A stretch of DNA of 64,000 nt, from contig NZ_SESI01000001.1 in the NCBI RefSeq assembly GCF_006861655.1, positions 1 to 64,000 on the forward strand, read 5' to 3'. Source of the DNA: Halonotius roseus. Lineage in GTDB: Archaea > Halobacteriota > Halobacteria > Halobacteriales > Haloferacaceae. The translations under genes were made by a program, and so were the position numbers. The notes under the pieces are model-generated. The model made no database searches and was not told the DNA's origin. It worked only from the letters and a program-made list of their open reading frames with translations. How positions within the stretch are numbered: the first letter of the stretch is position 1; every line of letters starts with the position of its first letter. This document shows positions 27,212-34,654 of the stretch, one piece after another.

Positions 27212-27733
27212 ATGACCGCGAGCGAGGAGCTGGCTGAGCTACTCGAAACCCGACACGCAACCGCCGAACCGACGATCCCATCGCCGGCGGTCGCCGAGTC
27301 GGTTGCGGCTCACCTCGGCGAGATTCGGGCGGCCGCACCACCGGCCGCGGAGGGCGGTGGCGACGAGCCAGCCCTCGACTGGGCGACCGAAGCGATAGAG
27401 GAGACACCGGTCAGCATGGCGATCTCCGGGCCGGCCTACGCCGACAACCCGATCTGGTATGTCAACGACGCCTTCGAGATGCTGACCGGCTACGACGAAG
27501 GCGACGTGCTCGGCGAGAATCTGCGGCTGCTACAGGGCGAGACAACAGACGCCGACGCGGTCGCGGATCTCCGCGAGGCGATCGACATCTGGGCGGCAGC
27601 GGTCGTTGAGCTCGACAACTATCGGGCCGACGGGAGCCGGTTTCGGAACCGGGTTGCGATCGCGCCGATCCCCGACGAGACGGGGACGATCAGCAACTGG
27701 GTCGGGCTGCAGGAAGTCGTCGACAACGCGTAG
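27212..27733 (+). CDS. Short LOV-like PAS protein lacking the photoactive cysteine
   Basis: A 173-residue stand-alone PAS protein. Residues 1-60 are a low-complexity/helical linker; residues 62-170 form a PAS domain with LOV-type features: NDAFEMLTGYDEGDVLGENLRLLQGETTDADAV, a NYRADGSRF-like FMN loop (LDNYRADGSRFRNRV) and a final Gln (WVGLQE). The Cys that LOV domains use for the flavin adduct (GxNCRFLQG) is Leu here, so it may bind FMN without classical photochemistry or sense redox. No kinase part follows; it could be an adaptor. It is divergent from the GGR-like gene. Confidence 0.75.
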   Translation: MTASEELAELLETRHATAEPTIPSPAVAESVAAHLGEIRAAAPPAAEGGGDEPALDWATEAIEETPVSMAISGPAYADNPIWYVNDAFEMLTGYDEGDVLGENLRLLQGETTDADAVADLREAIDIWAAAVVELDNYRADGSRFRNRVAIAPIPDETGTISNWVGLQEVVDNA

Positions 27734-27759
27734 GGTGGGCTGTCGTCACGGGGCCAAAA

Positions 27760-28086
27760 CTACTCTTTTCGATCACGGTCGGCGGCGTCCTCCTGGATCT
27801 CCTCGATAGCGGCCTCCTGTTCGCCGCGGGCCAGCCCACCGGATTCGACATGCCGGCCGTTGTACTGGCGGCTCGGGATCGCATTCCACACCGAGCCACC
27901 ACCCTCGTCGTCGCTGCCGACGACACGCAGGTAGAGGAGAATCGAGAGCCCAACCACGACAAGCGCGGCCGCAAGCGGCGGCAACAGCGACGCCGGCGCG
28001 GCGATCACCGGCGCGAGCAGCAGGAGGGCGGCGAGCACCGTTAGCATCCCTTTGGCGAGCGAGGAGAGTCCACGAAGGGAGACCAT
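27760..28086 (-). CDS. Small membrane protein
   Basis: A 108-residue protein. Two membrane helices (about residues 10-30 and 35-55) are followed by a charged cytoplasmic tail (residues 60-108) ending in an acidic/basic helix. It resembles small haloarchaeal membrane proteins; no motif gives a function. Confidence 0.6.
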   Translation of the reverse strand: MVSLRGLSSLAKGMLTVLAALLLLAPVIAAPASLLPPLAAALVVVGLSILLYLRVVGSDDEGGGSVWNAIPSRQYNGRHVESGGLARGEQEAAIEEIQEDAADRDRKE

Positions 28087-28184
28087 ACCTGATAGTTCGG
28101 CTACAGTATCAAAGAGGTTCAGTCGACAGGGGTGACTCCCACGAGGCCCGTAGACTCAAGCCGCTGGCACCGAACAAGGGGGAT

Positions 28185-29135
28185 ATGTCCTCCCCACAGA
28201 TCGCTGTCCTGCGACAGAAGATCCACGGGCTCTCAGCCGACGATTACGCGGCAGCACTGCGGTCGGAGCTTCCTGAGGCCGAGATCGCCGTCGCAGACAC
28301 CCCACGCGAGGAACGCGAGCTTGTCGGCTCGGCACCGATCGTCACCGGCTACGATCTCGATGCGGAGCTGATCGAGACGGCCGAGAACCTCGATCTCTTC
28401 GCCGGCGTCTACGCGGGCGTCGATCATCTCCCCTTGGAGACCTTCGAGGCCAACGACGTGGCGGTGACCAACGCCTCCGGGGTGCACGGCCCGAATATCG
28501 CGGAGTACGTCATCGGCGCAATCTTGAGCCACGTCCGGGGATTTAGTCGAGCGCGACGCCATCAGGACAACCGCGTCTGGCAGTCGTATCCCGCCCGCGA
28601 ACTCCAAGGGAGTACGGTGACGGTCGTCGGCCTCGGCGCGATCGGCTCGGCGGTCATCGACCGGCTCGATCCCTTCGGCGTCGAGACGCTGGGCGTTCGC
28701 TACACCCCCGAGAAGGGCGGCCCGACCGACGAGGTGTTCGGCTTCGATGAGATACATGCGGCCCTCGGCCGCACCGACTATCTCGTCTTGGCCTGTCCGT
28801 TGACCGAGACGACAGCAAAGCTGATCGACAGCGACGCGCTGTTGACGCTGCCGACGGAGGCGTTTCTCGTCAACATCGCCCGTGGTGGCGTCGTTGACAC
28901 CGACGACCTCGTGAGCGCGCTTCAGGCCAACCGGATCGCGGGGGCGGCCCTCGATGTGACCGATCCCGAGCCGCTGCCGGCCGACCACCCGCTGTGGGGC
29001 TTCGAGAGCGTCTCGATCACGCCACACAACGCCGGCCACACGCCACGCTACTACGAGCGAACTGCTGAGATCCTCGCCGGCAACGTCGAGCGATACCACA
29101 ACGGCGAGACCGACTTCGAGAATCAGGTGGTGTAG
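28185..29135 (+). CDS. D-2-hydroxyacid dehydrogenase
   Basis: A 316-residue NAD-dependent dehydrogenase of the D-2-hydroxyacid family. Seen: YAGVDHLPLE, the NAD-binding VVGLGAIGSAV (GxGxxG), the catalytic Arg in VNIARGGVVDTDDL, the acid in ALDVTDPEPLP and the proton-relay His in ITPHNAGHTPRYY. It oxidises a D-2-hydroxyacid (phosphoglycerate, lactate or glyoxylate-type substrate); which one is not decided by the sequence. Convergent with the membrane gene at 29142, 6 bp apart. Confidence 0.92.
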   Translation: MSSPQIAVLRQKIHGLSADDYAAALRSELPEAEIAVADTPREERELVGSAPIVTGYDLDAELIETAENLDLFAGVYAGVDHLPLETFEANDVAVTNASGVHGPNIAEYVIGAILSHVRGFSRARRHQDNRVWQSYPARELQGSTVTVVGLGAIGSAVIDRLDPFGVETLGVRYTPEKGGPTDEVFGFDEIHAALGRTDYLVLACPLTETTAKLIDSDALLTLPTEAFLVNIARGGVVDTDDLVSALQANRIAGAALDVTDPEPLPADHPLWGFESVSITPHNAGHTPRYYERTAEILAGNVERYHNGETDFENQVV

Positions 29136-29141
29136 CCCGGC

Positions 29142-29654
29142 TCAGCCGGCCACCGACACCACGATCGCCGGGACGACAATCAACACTGTCGCCCCATAGA
29201 CGAGGGCTGAGCGGAGCCACTGGCCGCGAACCGCCGTCGCCTGCTCCTCGTAGGGGCGGCCGCCGGCCCGTGGGAGCACCAGATGCGCAAAAAAGGCGTA
29301 GATGAAGCCGACGACAGCGACGACAGCGAGCAGATGTGCTGGGAGGGAGACACCGAACGCCGCACCCAGGGTCGGCATCGCCCGATCGACGCCGAGAGCG
29401 ACCAGCGCGTACAACAGCCCGGCCAGCCCGCCGGCGAGATGGTGAGCGACCATCGCCGTCCGAAACCGGACATCCCGGGCGGGGGTGCGTGTCAGGACGC
29501 CAGCAGCGATGTACGCCGGCGTGAACCCTTCGGGCTGACGGCTCATCGGCCAATCCATCACAAGGGCGGCGATCACGCCGACGATGACGGCGATAGCCAG
29601 AAACCACGGCACCGGCACGGTTCCCGGCGGAAGCCCGCCCGTAAGCGGTTCCAT
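29142..29654 (-). CDS. Four-helix haloarchaeal membrane protein
   Basis: A 170-residue integral membrane protein with four predicted helices (about 17-35, 60-85, 95-118 and 140-165). The ATG at 29654 (MEPLTG) is preferred over a start 15 nt upstream. Conserved-looking residues are MDWPMSRQPEGFTPAYIAAG and FRTAMVAHHLAGGLAG. No function can be proposed. Confidence 0.65.
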   Translation of the reverse strand: MEPLTGGLPPGTVPVPWFLAIAVIVGVIAALVMDWPMSRQPEGFTPAYIAAGVLTRTPARDVRFRTAMVAHHLAGGLAGLLYALVALGVDRAMPTLGAAFGVSLPAHLLAVVAVVGFIYAFFAHLVLPRAGGRPYEEQATAVRGQWLRSALVYGATVLIVVPAIVVSVAG

Positions 29655-29723
29655 GGCTGTTCTCAGCAAGGCGATCCGTAAATAAGCTCGTCAGACGACG
29701 TGGTCGGTCTGCACCCGGCGACG

Positions 29724-31634
29724 TTAGGCGTCCGGGAGCGTGATATAGAACGTTGTTCCCTCGCCGGGCGTCGACTCGACGCTGATCTCGCCGTCATGGC
29801 GGGTGACGATCCGCTCGCAGATCGCCAACCCGATGCCTGTCCCGTCGCTGTCGCCGCCTTTATCGAACAGTCCAAAGATCTCATCCTGCTGGTCGGCGGG
29901 GATCCCGGGGCCATCATCGGAGACGGCGAAGCGATAGCCGTTGGGCTGCTGTGTGGCACTGATCTCGATGGTCGTCCCCTCACCGCCGTGCTCAATGGCG
30001 TTTTTGATGAGGTTTTGGAACAGCTGGCTGATCTGATCGCTATCAGCCTGGATCGTCGGCAGCGATTCGGTGGTGAGCTCGGCATCGTGCTCCGTGAGCT
30101 TGAACTCGAGATCCATCCGAACGCCGTCGATGACGCTGTTGAGATCGGTTGGTTCGAACGCCGTGCCCTCAGTTTCGACACGGGAGTACAGCAGCAGGCC
30201 GTCGATCATCCCGCGCATCCGCTCGGCTCCGTCGACGGCGAAATCGATGTACTCCTGGGTCTCCTCGTCGAGGTGGCCTTCGAGTTCCTCCTCTATCAGA
30301 CAGACGTAACTTGACACCATCCGCAACGGCTCCTGGAGGTCATGCGAGAGGATGTAGGCGAACTCCTGGAGGCGTTCGTTCGAGCGTTCGAGATCCATCT
30401 CGTACTCCTTGCGATCGGTGACATCCTGCTGAAACCCGACGAAGTCGGTCACCTCACCCTCATCGTCGGTCACGGGCGCGATCGAGACGCGGTTCCAATA
30501 CTCCTCGCCGTTCTTCCGGTAGTTTCGGAGTTCGACCGTCACCGGTTCGGCGTTGTCGATCGCCTCACGCATCGCCGCGACCGGTTCCTCGTCGGTGTTT
30601 TCACCCTGCATAAACCGGCAGTTGCGACCAACCACGTCCGACTCACTGTAGCCGGTGATCTGTTCGTAGCGATCGTTGACGTAGACCATCGGGTTGTCGT
30701 CTTGCTCAGCATCGCTGATCACGATGCCAACCGGTGCGGCTTCTACCGCGCGGGTTTTCTGCCGGAGTTCCTGCTCCCGTTCGGCCCGTTCGAGTTCGGT
30801 GCTTGCCCAGCCGGCGAACAGCTCGACGAACAGCTCCTGTGGCTCGGTGAACTCATGATCTCTCGGGTTCCGGTCGGCAAAACAGAGGGTGCCGACCGCC
30901 TCGCCGTCGACCGTTAGCTCCGCACCGACGTAACAGCCCAGCCCAAACCGCTCGAAGGCTGGGTCGTCGTCCCATCCCTCCTCGGCGGCGTTGACGACCG
31001 TCATCGGACTGTCAGTGTCGCGTCCGATCGTTCGCCGGCAGTAGGATTCCGAATACGGCGCGCTCGCACCCTCCTGGAGCTGCTCGTTTGCGCCGACGCC
31101 GATCACGATCCGCTGGGTTCCGTCGTTGATGTTGGTGAGAAAGCCCTGTTCGACATCCATCACCCCGCGGCCGAACTCCAGCAGCTCGGTGACCCGCTCC
31201 TCGAACGGGATCGGTTTTGAGATGGTCTGGTGGAACCGCCGGAGCACCGCATCCTGTGTTTCGAGGCGATCGATCTGCTCGCGTTCGTCGGAACGCTCCG
31301 CCCACTCGGCGAGGACATACCCCTCGCCGTCGATCGTGGTTTCCGAGAGCTGAACGCGCATCTGGTGTGTTTCGCCCTCGGGGTCTGCGAGCGTCCACTC
31401 GACGGACTGTGCCTCGTCGACAGCCGCCCGCACCTGCGTCTGAAACTCGCTCGGCGAGTCGTCGGTGTCGTCCGGTGTGCAGACATCGATCGCGTTTCCA
31501 CACAACGTCGACGACGGGTGGCCGGTCAGCCCTTCAAACCGGCTGTTGACGCCTTTGAGCACCGCCGTCTCCGGATCGTGAACCGAGAGACCGACACTGA
31601 GATTATCACAGAGTGGCGGCAGGAGCTGAGACAT
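29724..31634 (-). CDS. LOV-domain sensor histidine kinase (PAS-GAF-LOV-HisKA-HATPase)
   Basis: A 636-residue cytosolic kinase. Domains: PAS (about 10-115), GAF (140-285), LOV (290-410), HisKA (420-490) and HATPase_c (530-636). The LOV core GRNCRFMQGENTD has the flavin-adduct cysteine (residue 339, codon 30618-30620) plus the FMN-binding NYRKNG, YWN and terminal Gln (VGFQQ), so blue-light sensing is likely. The phosphorylated His is in ILSHDLQEP (residue 431); the N box LIKNAIEH and G boxes DDGPGI, GTGIGL are intact. The start 31634 has GAGAGG upstream and a TATA-like TTTATGATG. It lies downstream of the rsbRSTX genes on the same strand, 178 bp apart, and is a paralogue of the kinase upstream of them. 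Confidence 0.9.
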   Translation of the reverse strand: MSQLLPPLCDNLSVGLSVHDPETAVLKGVNSRFEGLTGHPSSTLCGNAIDVCTPDDTDDSPSEFQTQVRAAVDEAQSVEWTLADPEGETHQMRVQLSETTIDGEGYVLAEWAERSDEREQIDRLETQDAVLRRFHQTISKPIPFEERVTELLEFGRGVMDVEQGFLTNINDGTQRIVIGVGANEQLQEGASAPYSESYCRRTIGRDTDSPMTVVNAAEEGWDDDPAFERFGLGCYVGAELTVDGEAVGTLCFADRNPRDHEFTEPQELFVELFAGWASTELERAEREQELRQKTRAVEAAPVGIVISDAEQDDNPMVYVNDRYEQITGYSESDVVGRNCRFMQGENTDEEPVAAMREAIDNAEPVTVELRNYRKNGEEYWNRVSIAPVTDDEGEVTDFVGFQQDVTDRKEYEMDLERSNERLQEFAYILSHDLQEPLRMVSSYVCLIEEELEGHLDEETQEYIDFAVDGAERMRGMIDGLLLYSRVETEGTAFEPTDLNSVIDGVRMDLEFKLTEHDAELTTESLPTIQADSDQISQLFQNLIKNAIEHGGEGTTIEISATQQPNGYRFAVSDDGPGIPADQQDEIFGLFDKGGDSDGTGIGLAICERIVTRHDGEISVESTPGEGTTFYITLPDA

Positions 31635-31780
31635 TGACCTCTCTCTACGCGGACGAGCATCATAAACCGTGGTGTACAGCTTCGGGTTCGATGGTGCTGT
31701 GAGCTCGCCACGGCGGAGGCTTCGCGTCGGCACGATCGTCTACTGTCGCGTCGGCGCGGTGGTCCCTGTCGCGTTGGGAC

Positions 31781-31819
31781 AGTCAGCCCCTACGCGCTAA
31801 TAAAGTCAGCCCCTACGCG
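31781..31819. repeat. Short direct repeat at the end of rsbX
   Basis: The 16-mer AGTCAGCCCCTACGCG occurs at 31781-31796 and again at 31804-31819; the second copy overlaps the rsbX stop codon (TAG at 31813-31815). It looks like a local duplication. Confidence 0.6.
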
Positions 31820-32847
31820 TCGTCACTGTCGCTGACGACCAGGACGGTTGCGTCGTCGTGTGGTTTGCTGTGCTGATCGAGCAGCCGCCGAGCCGTGACC
31901 GTCGCCGACTCGTCGTTGTTCGCCCAGACTGTCGAGAACTCCCAGTGAGAGTCGATCCCGTCGGAAAACAAAACGAGTCGATCGGTGGGATGCCACTCGC
32001 TTTGTGTGATCTTCGGGCTCGGGCCGTTGTTGCCGACGACACCGCGCCGCGGGATCACCGTGAGATCGCTCTCGTCGTTGGTCTTGTGGTTGATGTTGCC
32101 GACCGTGCCAACTGTCACCGTGTTGTCCGTCCAGTCGAACCGGGCCAGTGCCATAACGACACCGCGTGTCCCACGACAGGCTCGCTCGGTGCCCGAAAAG
32201 ATCGACGCCACCGAGTTGTCGTAATGCGTTTCGATATACTCCGTCGCCGCGTTCGACGCCTTGTGGGCCTCATCGCCGTGTCCAAGCCCGTCGATCACGC
32301 CGATGAGGACGTGATCGTCCCAGCGTTTGATCACGAAGCTATCGCCGTTGACCGTCTCGTTGGCGGCCGGCCGCGAGGCGGCCCCGAACGATAGCGGACA
32401 GGAGGTTTGCGGCTCGTGGTCGGCTCGAATCCAGCGATCGGCGACGATCTTCGTCCCGAAATCCGGCTCGCCCGGTGCCGCGACCGTCAGCTGATGCATC
32501 AGGCGGTTGACGGCCCCGAGGCCCCCACCCAGACTGCCCGCGGTCGACGTGCCGTCGGCGAACGCCGCATCAACGTTGACGATGCCGGGGCCGATATCGA
32601 AGGATTCGATCCGGATGCCTGCTCTGTCGCCATCGCTGAGTTTGCTGACAGCGAGTTCCCCGCTGTCGGCGTGTTTACGGACGTTCGATGCGAGTTCGGT
32701 GGCGACGATACCGATCTCCCCGACCGCCGACTCATCGAACCCGATATCCGCGGCCATCGACTCGGCGGCCTGTCTGGCGAGCACCTCGTCGCCGTCCTGT
32801 TGGATGTCGTGCCGTTCGGTCTCACCGCGTGTTGGTTCCGACGACAT
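31813..32847 (-). CDS. rsbX: RsbX-type PP2C/SpoIIE phosphatase with N-terminal RsbW-like ATPase domain
   Basis: A 344-residue protein with two modules. Residues about 5-130 are a GHKL/anti-sigma-type ATPase (ATELASNVRKHA, FDIGPGIV, GGGLGAVNRLM), like RsbW/RsbT. Residues about 155-344 are a SpoIIE/RsbX-type PP2C phosphatase with metal-binding GDSFV, VIDGLGHGDEAHKAS, LFSDGIDS and a final DDATVLVV. In Bacillus, RsbX resets the stressosome by dephosphorylating RsbR/RsbS. The ATG at 32847 overlaps the rsbT stop (TAATG). Phosphatase roles are inferred from the family; the fusion with an ATPase is the unusual part. Confidence 0.85.
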   Translation of the reverse strand: MSSEPTRGETERHDIQQDGDEVLARQAAESMAADIGFDESAVGEIGIVATELASNVRKHADSGELAVSKLSDGDRAGIRIESFDIGPGIVNVDAAFADGTSTAGSLGGGLGAVNRLMHQLTVAAPGEPDFGTKIVADRWIRADHEPQTSCPLSFGAASRPAANETVNGDSFVIKRWDDHVLIGVIDGLGHGDEAHKASNAATEYIETHYDNSVASIFSGTERACRGTRGVVMALARFDWTDNTVTVGTVGNINHKTNDESDLTVIPRRGVVGNNGPSPKITQSEWHPTDRLVLFSDGIDSHWEFSTVWANNDESATVTARRLLDQHSKPHDDATVLVVSDSDDA

Positions 32848-33287
32848 TACTGCCACTTCCGAACCGTGATCGTCGTCCCGTCCTCGGCGTTTGAGGTCAG
32901 ATCGAAGGCGTCCATGAGCTTTTTCGTGCCCTGAATCCCGCGTCCCATCCCGCCCGATGTCGAGTGTTCGGCGCGAAGGACACCCTGGATGTCGTCGATG
33001 CCGGGGCCCTCATCGTCGAAGACGAGTTCGATGCCGCTGTCACGGCCGGCTTCGATCTCGCGCCACGTCATGATACCGTCCTCGGCGTAGAGATGCATGT
33101 TGCGCGCAAGCTCGGAAACGCCGGTCACGATCCGGGTTACATCGGTTGTCGAAAACCCGATCTCCTCGGCGACCGCTCGCGCCTCCTGTCTGGCACGGAG
33201 GATGTCATCTTCCGACCGGACACGGATCGTCCCTGACCGAAGCACCTGCGCGTCGACGGCGTCCGACGTTTTTCCATCCTCACTCAT
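32847..33287 (-). CDS. rsbT: RsbT-type serine kinase (stressosome switch kinase)
   Basis: A 146-residue GHKL kinase of the RsbT/RsbW family: the N box GVSELARNMHLYA, the G1 box DDEGPGIDD and the G2 box GGMGRGIQGTKKLMDAF are intact. In bacterial stressosomes RsbT phosphorylates RsbS and RsbR, then leaves to activate an output phosphatase. GGAGG lies just upstream of the ATG and the start overlaps the rsbS stop (ATGA). No RsbU gene lies beside it. Confidence 0.88.
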   Translation of the reverse strand: MSEDGKTSDAVDAQVLRSGTIRVRSEDDILRARQEARAVAEEIGFSTTDVTRIVTGVSELARNMHLYAEDGIMTWREIEAGRDSGIELVFDDEGPGIDDIQGVLRAEHSTSGGMGRGIQGTKKLMDAFDLTSNAEDGTTITVRKWQ

Positions 33288-33748
33288 CGGCCTCCTCCGG
33301 GTGACAACGCGGAGCCGGATCGGTCGCCGTCGTCGTGGGTGGTCGCCGCCTCGCTTTCGGACTCTGCGGCCACATCGTCGGCGTCCTCGACCGTGACGCC
33401 AAGCATCAACAGCGCGTGGTCGGTACTGCGGGCGGTATCGACCGAGTCAAGCCCGAAGCCGAGTTCTGCCGCCGTGATCGCCACGCTGGGACGCATCCCG
33501 ACGACGATGGCCCGTCCACCCATCAGCTCGACCATGCCCGCGGTTTCCGAGATCACCCGGGCGAAAAACGAATCCAGCGTCGTCACCTCGGAGATATCGA
33601 GGATCACGCCACGCGGATCGGTCTCGTTCATCTGGTTCAGCACCTCCTGCTGGAGGTTGTCGACGGCTTGATCGGTCGGCCGCCCGGGGAACGCCGCGAT
33701 CAACACATCGTAGACCTGGGTTACCGCGGCTGACTCACTGGCTGTCAT
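33284..33748 (-). CDS. rsbS: RsbS-type STAS scaffold protein of a stressosome
   Basis: A 154-residue protein. Residues 10-115 form a STAS domain with ILDISEVTTLDSFFAR. Ser60 in the LDSFFAR loop corresponds to Ser59, the RsbT target in Bacillus RsbS. The single-domain nature matches RsbS (RsbR has an added sensor domain). The last 35 residues are an acidic tail, absent from bacterial RsbS and typical of haloarchaeal extensions. Translationally coupled (ATGA) to rsbR before it and rsbT after it. Confidence 0.88.
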   Translation of the reverse strand: MTASESAAVTQVYDVLIAAFPGRPTDQAVDNLQQEVLNQMNETDPRGVILDISEVTTLDSFFARVISETAGMVELMGGRAIVVGMRPSVAITAAELGFGLDSVDTARSTDHALLMLGVTVEDADDVAAESESEAATTHDDGDRSGSALSPGGGR

Positions 33749-34512
33749 TCAAAGCTCACACCCTGCCACGAGAGGGCGACACGGAGCCCCTCCATCAGCG
33801 ACGACTGCGTTTCGACGCCTTCGAGCCGCACACCGAGTTGGACGAGCGTCTGGGCGATCTCCGGGCTGATCCCCGTAATCACCACGTCGGCACCGAGCAG
33901 ATTGACCGCGTTGATCGTATCGATGAGGTGTTGGGCGGTCGCGGTATCCAGCGCGGTCACCTCGGTGATATCGATCAGCGCGATGGCAGCCTCCGTCGAG
34001 ACGATCCGATCCAGCAGATCCTCGGTCAGCATCTCGGCTTTCTGGGTATCCAACGATCCCACAACGGTCGTGAGGATCACGCCGTCCCAGATCTCGACGA
34101 CCGGCATCGAGAGCTCCTGTATCTCCTGGGCCATATCCTGTAGGCGGCGTTCCTGTTCGAGCTGCTCGGTGATGTCCCGGCCGATGCCGACGATCGCTTC
34201 CAGTTCGTTTTCGGGCTTGAGCGGCGACATCGAGAACTCGTAGGCGATTTCACGGCCACCCTTCGTCTCGATCTTCGCCTGTACCGCTGTCCGAATCTCC
34301 CGGTTGAGCACCGTCTCGACGGCGTCCTCGATGGCGTCCTGATCGTCGCCCGTGAACAGCTCTGTCGGCTCCATCGAATCCAGCTCCTCGGCCGAGTAGC
34401 CCGAAACCGACGGAAGCTGTTCGTTCCACTCGATGAAATCACCCTCGGGATTGAAAATGTAGAAGATGTCCTCCAGCTCGTCTAATCCGGTCGAAATGAG
34501 ATCCTCGTCCAT
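33745..34512 (-). CDS. rsbR: RsbR-type sensor (PAS-STAS) of a stressosome
   Basis: A 255-residue protein. The N-terminal PAS (about 8-120: YIFNPEGDFIEWNEQLPSVSGYS, IVGIGRDITEQ) replaces the globin-like sensor of Bacillus RsbRA, a short helix links it, and the C-terminal STAS (about 135-250) has LIDITEVTALDTATAQHLID and VITGISPEIAQTLVQLG. Thr190 in ALDT matches the RsbT-phosphorylated Thr171 of RsbRA. It is the first gene of the tightly coupled rsbRSTX set. The PAS presumably senses redox, light or ligand; it lacks LOV signatures. Confidence 0.87.
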   Translation of the reverse strand: MDEDLISTGLDELEDIFYIFNPEGDFIEWNEQLPSVSGYSAEELDSMEPTELFTGDDQDAIEDAVETVLNREIRTAVQAKIETKGGREIAYEFSMSPLKPENELEAIVGIGRDITEQLEQERRLQDMAQEIQELSMPVVEIWDGVILTTVVGSLDTQKAEMLTEDLLDRIVSTEAAIALIDITEVTALDTATAQHLIDTINAVNLLGADVVITGISPEIAQTLVQLGVRLEGVETQSSLMEGLRVALSWQGVSFE

Positions 34513-34654
34513 ACGACTACGTTACGATCGAGCCAGATAGGGGTTGGGGTGCCGGTTCTGTCGATCAACGGTGTCCGTTTTGTCATTTCGTGTGGTCGGC
34601 AGATGGTTATTCTCTCATCTCGCGTGGCCGAATATCGGCGTCGAGAAAAGCCAG

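Noticed and set aside
31398-31644. Start of the LOV kinase at an upstream codon (frame open to 31733)
   Set aside because: The ATG at 31634 has a ribosome binding site and TATA at proper spacing and aligns with the start of the paralogue at 36898.
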